NCBI GenBank assembly: GCA_947462335.1
Contig: OX381709.1
Coordinates: 42,874,933 to 42,938,932 of the forward strand
Direction of reading: 5' to 3'
Length of the DNA stretch: 64,000 nt
From: Harmothoe impar
Lineage: Eukaryota > Annelida > Polychaeta > Phyllodocida > Polynoidae
Shown: piece by piece, positions 14,901-25,487 of the stretch
Position numbering within the stretch: the stretch's first letter is position 1
Layout of the letters: each line of letters starts with the position of its first letter
Translations under genes and position numbers: made by a program
The notes under the pieces: model-generated
The model's database searches: none
What the model was told of the DNA's origin: nothing
What the model saw: the letters and a program-made list of their open reading frames with translations, nothing else

Positions 14901-17025
14901 AAAAGACCAGAGGAGCCAGAGGCAAAAAGCTGCACATGAAGAACCCTGATTGGGTGCACATGTCAGTACCCTAGTCTACCATCGTTTCTTTAAATTCTCA
15001 CCCACCCTATAAACAGCCCTCAGTACCGTTGCTCGCTCAACCCCGACTGCTGGTGGAGGGAGAGTAAGAATTGGGCTTTTGCGAAAAAGCCTTCAGTCAA
15101 TCCATGTTGTGGGATAGGCCTGCATGTTTTGTTTTTCTCATAGGAGGCACTATTTATTTCTCACAGTCTTTCTCCCTGTTTTCTACTAAATACTGCTTTT
15201 TCAATACTTCAGGTATCAAAGTCCAGGTCGGGTAGGTGGCTAATGATGTCAAGCCGTCAGTTTGAGGATACTCTATCTACGTGAAGGGTGCTGAGAGGAC
15301 ACGGTCTCCTAGCAACTGCTGTTAGTCCAGCCAGCAAAGCTAAATAAAGGCCATGGATTAATTAGCCAGAGAGGCACCTGGCCATGTCCCTGAATGGTGA
15401 CGGCATGGGTTGGGGTAAGGGTTGGGGCAGATTTAGGGAAGGATGTGGGTTTGAGACCAACCAGATGCTAGAGCCTGGTGCTGGACAGGCAGGGGGGACA
15501 AGCAGATGGGTCCAGTTTCCTTCCTGTGGTGAAAATGTATGCATGGGCAGCCTGTTATAGGTGAAAGGACTCCTGCCCACCGAGTGCACATCTATAGTAA
15601 AGAGTTGCCGAGGTACAGAGGTCCAAGCATAAATGCATAGAACTCAGATGTATCAACTGATGTGTTCTTTTTTCAATTATAATATATGGTGTAAACTTTT
15701 AATACATTTAAATATCCATAATTTTATTTCCCAGAATGATTATAGCGTGACATACAGATTTTAACTTGTAAACATAGGAATGTTAAACTAGACAATTTCA
15801 GTCTGGAATTTAAAAAGAAAGAGGGAAAATAATAGAATTTAAACCATATATGTCAGTTCATGTTTGCACTTTATACCGTATCCATAGAACACGAAACCCA
15901 ATCAGTATCCAGTTGTTTAGGCTGGTGCAGCCGCCATTAATACACGTGCCCTGGGGGTGACAACAATGGTGTGACCTCTACACATGCCAACCAGACACAG
16001 TCACGCCACAACTAGCCACAACCCACCCACACACTGTGTGAAACTGAGCCTCTGACAGGAGCAATATCAGCACACACAGCCCTCCAGCATGCCGCCTATT
16101 TGTAGCATTGTAAGTCAGTTTATGATATTGGTCCAATAAAGGCGAAACATTCATTGGCTGGATGCTATAGGAGATGGGAGGGAGGAGGGAGGGGAAGGGA
16201 GGGGAAGGCATGACATCATGGTATCTGGAATGTGTGTTATGTGTGTATTTATTGTTTTATTAAGTGCAAGAAACCAAAATATTTTGCCGATAATCCTTGA
16301 AAATATGGTAAAATCTAAATACATTTAAACAGTTTTATTGTGTCCATGTAGATAAGTGAATAAGTTGCTTGCACATTCATGTACAATCGGATTATCCCAA
16401 GTCGAATCAGACCATCGTTGAGGCAAATCAGAAATTTTGAAAGTGACCATTTATTCTATAGTCTGAAACAGAGATAGAGTAGATGACAATTTCGGCCAAA
16501 AGTCTGTCAACTAAACGAGTGAATGTTGTGCTGAAGCAGATCACGTGGGGTGTACTTGAGCACGTGCCTCTCACATAAAGCATGCGGCCATCAAACCATA
16601 AAAAGTCCCGTTTACACCGGGTCTTTATGGTGCCCTCACTATAAGGGCACCCCCACCTGAATACCCCACCTCTAGGGATCCTACTTTAGTCTGAGAATCC
16701 CTCAGGTACCTGTCCCCTGCCCCCATGATGGCAGCCATCAGCCCAATGCCATAAACCCACCCTGATCACAGACCAGGCCGCCAGGGGTCGGGGTAGGGCA
16801 CAGGAGGACCATACAGGGATCATTAGGAGCTATGGCATACCTGGCAGAGTTCTGAGAGGTTGAGGGGTGGGGGAGGAGGAGGGCAGGTGTATAGGGCTGC
16901 ATAGGGACAGGTGGAAACTCCCAAGGCAAGGTATAGACAGGTGGGGTCCATGGGGACGTATGGTGTAGAGTACAATTATTATGGTGGGTCAAAGTGCCTC
17001 ACCCCAGTGCTTTGCTGCTTTAAGG
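11944..17025. other. Non-coding stretch, no supported gene
   Basis: The longest open frame (13196-13603, 135 codons, plus strand) is rich in N, Y, I and S as expected for translated AT-rich DNA and has no recognisable motif. A purine-rich GGGA tract lies at about 16170-16207. Confidence 0.55.
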
Positions 17026-17725
17026 TTAAATCATTCTAGATAATTGGATCATATGGTAAATAGTGGTTTTGTGGGATATTTCGAGAGATATAACTATAGT
17101 ATACCCATATACATTTTGTACTTGATTGAGAACAGAGAAATTGCAAGTCAGGAAATGGCTATGGCTGGCATCTCCTCTAACATTTGAGCCATCAATGTTA
17201 ATGTTCTTCTCTGACTCATGGTTCTCCTTCTCACTTATGACAATGGTCAGGACACCCTTGTTTGAACAAGTTGACGTGTCAGGCACATATTCCTTTGATC
17301 TGGATATGGAACCAGGGTTCTCCACAGACTCAAAAATCACACCGTAAATTTTTGCGTAGAAACCATGGCTTGTACGAGAGCCAAAAACCTGGTGCAACTT
17401 AAAGTGTACAATAGCAATTTACAGACCCCATGTGCGGCTTAAAACACTTTTTTTTTATAGGAAAGTGCTAAAATACCAATAACTTCTTTAATAATTGATG
17501 GATTTTCAAAATTCAAAAACCTATAGATAGCTAAAATGACACCGGCGGCGATTATGGGGTCATTTGACACCGGCGGCAGTAAAAATGACGCCGGCGGCAC
17601 GCCGGCGTCATTGCAGTGTGGGGAGAACCCTGGGAACTATACGTCATGGGTCTGTTGTTGTTCTGTCCTGTGGCACAATAAACTATGTGGATAGAGTTGC
17701 CATATAACGCACTTACTATATGGTA
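17026..17725 (-). pseudogene. Possible coding exon broken by a hAT-like MITE
   Basis: On the minus strand an open frame runs from 17312 down to 17026 and reads as polar, codon-diverse sequence (for example SRSKEYVPDTSTCSNKG and VLTIVISEKENHESEK). It is interrupted at 17312/17633 by a transposon with a 5-bp duplication (GGAAC). If the transposon and one duplicate are mentally removed, the same frame continues upstream for about 31 codons to about 17725 before an in-frame stop. A possible donor (CAA/GTACAA) lies near 17111. I do not recognise the protein. It may be a disrupted exon, a pseudogene or chance; an open frame of this size can arise at random in a window this large. Confidence 0.3.
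17313..17632. mobile_element. hAT-like MITE with 5-bp target duplication
   Basis: The left end reads CAGGGTTCTCCACAG and the right end, reverse-complemented, reads CAGGGTTCTCCCCAC. GGAAC flanks both sides exactly (17308-17312 and 17633-17637). The right subterminal region holds three copies of a TGACRCCGGCGGC motif; the last forms a perfect 13-bp-arm hairpin at 17584-17612 with loop GCA. CAGGG ends and subterminal repeats are typical of hAT elements. The 5-bp duplication is shorter than the usual 8 bp. The 320-bp unit has no transposase. Confidence 0.72.
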
Positions 17726-20700
17726 CTATTACCTTTGAACCCGGACCGATACAAACAATTGGTATCAATGTGAAACCTTTGTCTGGTGACCAAAGTGAAG
17801 CAGGATGTTTCAATCTGAAGTAGTATTATCACCAAAACAAACAGGGTCATGTGAGGATACATGTATTATATCGACATTATTATGACTTCGTTGTATCCCT
17901 CTTCTCACAATTTGAAGAGGAAAACATAGTCAGAAATTAAACTTGATCTATAACATCCTGCACAAAAAAAAATTAAATTGGGTATGAGATTCAAATATGT
18001 TGATAACTTCAGAGGCAGTATAACCGTAAGGTCCCATACACATAGAACTTTGAAAATATCTGTTTGAACAACACATTTTTAACCCAGTGAAATGAGTTCC
18101 AGCACATTTTAACCCAGTGCAATGAGTTTCCTAAATGATGCTCGTCGGTAAGACATACACGGTGTCAACAGCATTTAAGAAAACAGCCTAAGCTAAAGCT
18201 GAAGCAAGTGGGATAAAACGGGAGATTGGGAAAATACACTTAGAAGTCATGATAACATCTCCAGCTGGTTTTAGGCACGATTTAGTGAGCAGCAATCCTC
18301 CTAAGATTAAGAACCCTCTTCAAGTAGTTCTTTGATATACATGTAGTGCAATTCATCTATAGGGTGACCCAACCTGAGGAAATCCGTTAGACATCATGCA
18401 AGATATTATAATATAATATATGGGTAATAATAATGCCATACTACATGATTACATACTGGTCGGTAATGACACAGTGTTAAATAGCATGGGTATAATTAAT
18501 TAAATCCCTGTCGATGGGCATGAACGTCACGGGGAAGACCAACTTATTTCTTGCTATAATTACCGATTTAATAAGGGAAAATAATTGAAAGAAAATGTTA
18601 TTATAACAGATGCGAATTTTAATGAGGCAATTATCAGATTTGGACAAGAGCCATGATCAATATGCCCGACCTGTTAACTAAACCTATTTAGTTTAGGGAT
18701 ACCTGTGCTATATTGGTATAAATTTAGAGCGTATATACATAAAAGGGTTTCCAAACACTACTCAAATATATACCGCTTTCATATGCCTTTGCACAAACGA
18801 ATTTGTCTATAGGATTATTTTAGCACTGCTATTCACTATAACTAAATTCTCTGGGGGGCTTTCTCTTGAATGAATAGTCCAGGTGGGTTTGGATCTCTGA
18901 ATAGGGTCTATTTAAGAGTCCCAGCTATACCACCTGGATGGTGTATATTATACGGCGCGATATACTCCAGTAGGCTATTCTGAAAGGGTCTACATGGGTG
19001 TTTGGTGACTTATGGTATACTACATTGATCCTATACCTAACTCAGGACCTAACTCTACCCAGACCTCTAGTTTGAATATATACATCCATCATGTATATTA
19101 TAGAGGTTACTTGAACATGTAAAGGGTTGTAATTGAACGATTTTTGGGTTATTTCCAAGTTGCTCACGTGTTGCATCTCCCGTGGTATACTGAACTGCAA
19201 ACACATGTCTGTGTTTGATATAACATAGTCTGACACAATTGGCCATTATTAGAATTGTGAAATTAAATGAGACTTACAAGGGTAAGGTGATATTTGATTA
19301 AAATTTTGCCGAGTGCACCAAGTATACAGCCTCTCTATATCATAGAGCCATTTTTATTAAATGTCAGCCTTCAAGAACCTTGGATATATGGAAATGGTAT
19401 AGGCCTGAGGGGTCAAAGCAGCCTGACTAGTCTCAAACTGACCAAACGCAAATAATGAACCCAAATAGCCACAGGTAAACATTCAACACCATCCAATACC
19501 AGGTACTACATAAGAGCAACCCCCTGACCCTCCAGAGACCCTCTACCCAGGTTGTGCCAGACGATTACGGACAGAGTGCTGTATAAGATGCTATGAATAA
19601 AGTTAAGTGAACCACGAGGAGCTCATTTAAAGTCCAGTCTATGTCATTACGATTTTAGGCGGATTAATCCTTACTTAATGTCCGGTTTCCTGCGTGTGAA
19701 CTTCATGTAGATATTGGGATATTGCCAGCTTCAGTCCTTTTCCTTATAATTATATTTTTAGGACAAGAAAATACATTTTTATTTTCTGAATCATTTTATT
19801 TTAGTTTAGGAGCTAATTCACAAAACAATTGTCCTCCCAAAAATAACCCAAAATAAAACTTAATTAATTTAACTTAAACTTAAAACATGATTTCTTCTTC
19901 AGGCCTTATACAAAAATAAACAATAAACTCATATAACCATTTTAATTGCCTCAGCCCTAGGGAGGTTATCATTAAATACGTTTTCCCCCATAAATACTCT
20001 AACCTATATAGTACATTAATCCCAGTAATGAGGGAGATGTAGACAGGTTACGTGAGTGTAGCCCAGACGTGTATACACCAGTGGTATCTGATGACCTCTA
20101 CTCTGTATTACACAAGCCCCTGGATCCTCCTGTACCACAACACAACTAGACACCAGGGAGCTCCTCAACTAAACCCTTTATATCAGTCCCTATTCTAAAC
20201 ATTAGAATTGTCCCCTAGCAGTTTACGGGGTTTATAAATAAAGGAAGTAGTTAGGAATCATGGTATGACATAATATTTGCCTTCTATCCCTAGGCTAGTG
20301 ATCACATCTGAATTGGTTGGCATTTACGATGGAATATTGCGTATAGTTTATTCATCCGAATTTTACTGGCCAGAATGTTGCTGGGAAGAATGTTACAGTT
20401 CAGAATGTCATACTCTACCATACACCAAATAGATATACAAGTATAATGTTAAGTCCACGTTACATCACGGGATCAGATAATTACTACTCGTATATTGCAG
20501 TACCACTATCAAATAGTAATCGCAAAAACATACCCTGCGGCAAATTCGTTATTTCACCCACCCATTACAAGCAAACCACTTTGCAATATGGTCCCTTTGA
20601 AGAGTACATATTCTGCAGTAAAAAAGGAGAGTTCACTGGGCTACATGGCAATCCATCATATCATGGTAAAGGTCAGGTTATGACCCCAATTAAAAGTCAA

Positions 20701-20976
20701 CAAAACGTGAATTTGTGCTCTGTCCTTAAACCACTAAACTGAGATTAAGTATGTGTTGACTGGACCTCTGGCAGTGAGGAAACATGGTAATTTGGCAGAG
20801 ATGCCGGCCATGACATGATCTATGTGGGAGACGGGGAGGCCTAGGTATAGTATAGGTGTTCATTGTAGCCATATAGCCCCAGTGTAGCCTGTGAGTAAGG
20901 GCCATACGAAATACAGGGAAGTATTTGGACAGGACAGGCTATGGATGGAAATAGACTGGCTCCAGTCTCTGATCAA
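17726..20976. other. Non-coding stretch with a small tandem duplication
   Basis: AT-rich with no supported gene. A 30-bp unit containing TTTTAACCCAGTG and AATGAGTT is present twice in tandem at 18071-18130. ORFs up to 98 codons show no family features. Confidence 0.55.
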
Positions 20977-21197
20977 CTCGCCTCCCATCCCACCCCTCGA
21001 GCCCATATAATATTGCAGAAGAACGAAAATCTAAACTACTTTTTGCCATATTTCAATTCCTTTAAGAAGACAAAGACTTGTGCAAGTCTCGCCTCCCATC
21101 CGACCCCTCGAGCCCATATATTTCAGAAAAACGAAAATCAAAACTACTTTATGCCATATTTAAATTCCTTTAAAATGACAATGACTTGTGCAAGTCT
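20977..21197. repeat. Tandem duplication, ~110 bp x 2
   Basis: Unit 1 (20977-21087) and unit 2 (21088-21197) both begin CTCGCCTCCCATCC, contain CCCCTCGAGCCCATATA and end ACTTGTGCAAGTCT, with scattered differences. The 104-codon open frame across it is a by-product of the duplication. Confidence 0.8.
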
Positions 21198-21435
21198 AAT
21201 ATGGAAAGTAAAAGTGGAGCCGCATGTATACATGTATAAGGCAGGGGAGTTCTGAAAGGGGAATACACACAAGTGAGATAGTATGGCCGACCACGTGTTG
21301 AAGCCGTCCTCCTGGTGGGATTAGAGATAATCCACCACACGTAATGAAGATTAGGATAACGGTCACAAGGCAAACAGAGCACCAGACACAGTCTGCCTCC
21401 CTACCCTTTATGGACAACGATGTGTTTTAATGCAT

Positions 21436-21587
21436 TATGCCCTTGGTTGTAATGATTCATGAATGCAGCTGCTGTATTTAAGCATCATGGCACCTCTCCG
21501 AGTTGATACATCCCAAAGGGTCGACATGATGCATGAATGTCTCCCTGGCGAGTTACTCGCCAGTGCTGCATTCAAAGAGCACGACGT
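21436..21587. repeat. Dispersed palindromic element, copies 2 and 3
   Basis: Two adjacent units carry CATGAATGCAGC- or CATGATGCATGAATG-type arms. The second (about 21521-21587) holds a perfect palindrome with 9-bp arms, CTGGCGAGT-T-ACTCGCCAG (21545-21563). The arms match the unit at 5061 and the pair at 55.6 kb. The function is unknown. Confidence 0.6.
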
Positions 21588-24500
21588 CCAAAGGCATATT
21601 AAATGCAGCAAAGCACCGTGTGCCCTTAAAGGGCTGTACAACTCTACCTGCCAGCAGCCCGGCAGGCCATCTGCACTCCTCAGTACCAGGACAGGCACTC
21701 TCATCGTAACAAGGGATTATTCACTCAATGGAAGCTGCACAGACCTTATGTATACACCTATTCATTGGGAGAGTTTAAGAGCTAAGATTAATTCCAGGGT
21801 AATGTCACGCTAATGCAGTATCTAAATAAATGTGTACTCATTAACATACAAAGTACTATCTCGATCAATTTATTTCTATTATTTGAAAGAGTGCATATTA
21901 CACCTCAGGAAATCTTAAGACCAAAAAACAAGAAATCTTCTGGTTTATTATATGTAACTGTGAGGTGTTGGCATCCTACCAAGGATTGAAGAGCCTACAG
22001 TATGCGCCTCACGTTAAGGAGTAAAAGTTCAAGTTGTAACCGAACAATAACATACGGAGCAAGTATATATTCATCTGAGGTTGGAGGGTCCAGAACATCT
22101 GTCTTCACAGTACACAATGTCCCAGGGCGTTACAAGGCGCCACTGCCTAAATAAAGGTTTATAATGAAGAATCAAATACTAGATACCGATTCAGGAACTT
22201 GGTCTGAGAGGTCTTACACAGTCCCACCTCCCAGACTACTCCCTCTAAGCCAACATGTAACCTCTACCGTTCAGCTTTTTACAACGCATACATCATCACT
22301 AAAACCATCCACAGCCTCCGGAACGTGCCAACCATGCCTAAGCTGTGTACAACTGCAATAATTTTCTTGTTTTCTTTTTTTAAACAGCACTTTAATAGAC
22401 TCTATCTTTTGTTTGTTATTACTAGAACCTAGATAATCAGGTTATTCAAGGGCATAACTATTTGTGGTTTTGGTAGTGAAGTATTTAAATGTGCATTTTT
22501 ACTCATGTTCAAAAGTAAGGCACTTTCGTATCACAAAAAGGGAACCGGTACATCCTGTAGACGTGTGTACACGTGCATGTGATTTATGATATCAAAGGTA
22601 AGTTCCCTAGAATAATACATAGACTACTTATGAATTTTCAGAATGTTTTCATTCTATAAGAATTACATTCTTACAGTTAAATGTGCATTGCCAGGTTGAT
22701 ATTAACCTCATGTGCTTAATTTCAATAATACTTTCGCATGCACCAATATGGATTCAGAAAGGCCGCCTCTTATTGATTAATTAATGAATATTTGTAGGTG
22801 TCAAGTATCTCTAACGCATATTTAGTGATGCTATCCCACTTTTCATTGATCAATTGGAACCGATTACATTTTCAACATTAGCCACTGTCTATCCCATCTC
22901 AAAAATCGTTTCCCATATTTCAAATGCAAACTCATTACGTCAATGGGCATAAATGGACTCTTTTAATGGCATATTGACTAATTCTATATAGAATATTCAT
23001 GGTTATAAAAAAATTTAAAAGCATGAGGTGTAAATGTAGTATGGCAAAGTCCATTTGGTAAGAGTTACCTAAAGGGGTAGTTGATAACAAGAGATATCTA
23101 TTAACATGCCTGTTACCTAGAACACCTGGCCATGGTAAACAGTGATATATTTGCTCTTATGCAGCCACATATTGACAGACATAACAGTGAATAAATACCA
23201 CTAATTACAGAGATCGCTGAACCAAGGTGAACTGGTGAAAGTACTGCTGTTTAACACTTAATTCTGGATATTCAAGCGTAAATCATCTGTCATTAAACTC
23301 TCTATGAAAGATGTTGAATTAATTTAATAAATTCAATTTATTGATAATCATCCTATTGATTCTCATTTTTGTTTCTCATATAGCTTACGGTATGCTAAAT
23401 AATCAGTGATTTAAACTGAGTTTGTGAACGGTTTTAGTTTAAATTATTCCTGAGTGTGCAGCATACGCACTTTGTTTATGGCTTTGCAGAGTGCAAACAC
23501 AGCATGCTCCATGTTTCCAAGCAGAGATCATAGGAAAACATGTTCTCCAGGAATAAATCACCACTACCAGGTAAAGGTGCATGTAATCAGGTAAGTGACT
23601 GGGCCGGGGGAGGCAGGAAGCCCTTCATTATAATGGCCGTAAGGTGTAAACCTGTGCTGACACTTTGAGGTGTTCCTGGTCAGATAACCCCACACCTTCA
23701 CCAACAGAAACTGACGGCGGGGACCAGCTTCTAAGCCGAGCTCACTCAACTCCCTCCACACTGGGATCAAGAGGCACAGGAGACGATCATCAGCTCTGAT
23801 TCCATTTGCCACCCGCCTGCACATCTTACTTACCAACTCCTGTGTTGGCGGCTTAACTCACTGCATTAAGGCTTAAGACGATTTGCTCAGAGGTCAATCT
23901 CTGCCCAATCTCTTGTGTTCCTAAATCAACGTCAACACTGGGTGCAATGCACTGGAAGGATCACATTTAGGGACAGGCCTGGGGGCCCAACGTTAGATCT
24001 ATAATCACAGCTTGGATCCATCCCCCCAATCTGAGGCCTAACTCTGTGCACTTCTCTGCTTCTACCAGTAGCAGCGGGCCTAAACACTGGCATGACTTAT
24101 GGTGGCCTCTTGACTGGACTGTTTTTCTCTGAGTGGGGAGCCGTGTTTAGGTTGCACGCCAATCTGCCCCGTGGCCAGGCTACTATAATCTGCTCATGGA
24201 GTAGTAGTGTGGGAGGGCACCGCTCCTCCATGGTGTGGTGCTGAAGGGGTATGTTGTGGGGGCTCTATGCAGTTACCACAAGGCCAACACATTATAGGAG
24301 GCTATACATCGTGTATCATAACAGGCAAAGACTGGGATGTTAGGCTCATATTATATATGGGTATAATATACAGGCATTATATGCTCCATTCAATAGTTGA
24401 ATATGCAGTGGTGTACGGTTACAGTATCTACCCAGTCACACTGGACATATCCCAGCCTATTTATAACACATGCAAGCACCACTTTTATGTTTATTGAGCT

Positions 24501-24615
24501 CATTAAAATATTGGATAAAAAATCATTTCCTAATTACATCTCTTACAAAAGGATACTCGCAAATCTGACGTAGGGTCCCTTCTTACCTGTCAGTGTGATC
24601 GATATATATATATAT
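21588..24615. other. Non-coding stretch up to the retroelement insertion
   Basis: No supported gene. The stretch ends in an alternating TA run (24603-24616), which is the left flank of the Penelope-like element. A comparable TA run lies just beyond its other end. Confidence 0.55.
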
Positions 24616-24926
24616 AGGTTGCAGAACCCGGTTGGGAACTCTTACAGGGCGCGGAGACCACACTCTACCGTATGACGGACAAGCCAGAGCTACCTGCCTT
24701 TTATAGGGCTCCAGGTCAGGTGGCTCTTGTCCTACACCTAGCACTACCCACACACATACACACCTGTCCAGCAGGGTGTCTATGGGGGGTTGGGTTCACC
24801 CACCCCTCAGTGGCACTGCTCCCACCTGGAAGGTGGGGTGACTGGGGGTTGTGTAAGTTCTAGGTTTTTATGTCACTAGACTTACCACCATCCCTAGGCC
24901 TATGTAGAACAGACAGGGATATTCAT

Positions 24927-24932
24927 TTTATT
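24927..24932 (-). promoter_or_regulatory. Candidate polyadenylation signal of the PLE
   Basis: AATAAA on the minus strand in the 3' repeat, about 70 nt downstream of the hammerhead core. The same hexamer is necessarily present in the 5' repeat. Its use is inferred only from sequence. Confidence 0.35.
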
Positions 24933-24990
24933 GTGTAAATAAAAAATGAATCTTTAGTGAGAATTTAATTCTCAAAGGAGTGAGGGTGAG

Positions 24991-25023
24991 CCCGGTATAC
25001 GGTTTCGACACTAGTCTCATCAG
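24991..25023 (-). ncRNA. Hammerhead ribozyme core in PLE 3' repeat
   Basis: On the minus strand: CUGAUGA, then GAC-UAGU-GUC (helix II, 3 bp with tetraloop), then GAAAC, the conserved hammerhead catalytic core. It is followed by CCG-UAUAC-CGG, which can form a short helix III. Short helix III is typical of PLE hammerheads. The expected U closing helix III at the cleavage site is not evident (a G follows CGG) and no clear helix I partner is seen, so activity or dimeric folding is uncertain. Confidence 0.72.
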
Positions 25024-25487
25024 CAGTTTTGTGGTGGTAGGGAGGTTGTCCCAGGATATAGAAGTTTTAGGTTCTAAATCAAATAGGGTGTACCTGTGTA
25101 GGGCGGTCTATTTAGTAGACTTGCCCCCCAACCCTATACCAAGGGGTTGGTGAGAGTACCTTCTTGTAAAAATGAATTAGAAGATGGTAGCTCAGTGTGC
25201 TAATTTCCCTGTGGGAAAGACCCAATTCAAGAAGTGGGTGGTGTATAAAAGTTACCAAGTAACAGTTGGAGCTGGAAACTTGTCCCGGTAGTATGGGGTC
25301 AGCATCAGTATTAACTGATTTGGTGAAATTTTGTATGAGTCCAAGAATGGACGCGGAAGATGATACTTATTAGGTATCAAGGTTCCTACCCGTTGTTGTC
25401 ACTTAACATCGGTGTCCCTCATTTTTTATTTTTTACGTAAAAAATGTCTCGGTACAAAATTTTTGCTACGAGGCGCGAGTGTTTGCT

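Larger units (their letters stand above)
24616..25458 (-). repeat. PLE terminal direct repeat (3' copy)
   Basis: This 843-bp repeat matches 30049-30891 at a constant offset of 5433, with no substitution or indel seen by eye. It begins 30 bp downstream of the ORF2 stop. On the element's sense strand it contains a hammerhead core and, about 70 nt further, an AATAAA polyadenylation hexamer (24927-24932). Confidence 0.95.

Noticed and set aside
24672..24863. 63-codon frame present in both PLE repeats
   Set aside because: It is on the opposite strand to the element, short, and lies in the terminal repeat; no motif seen.
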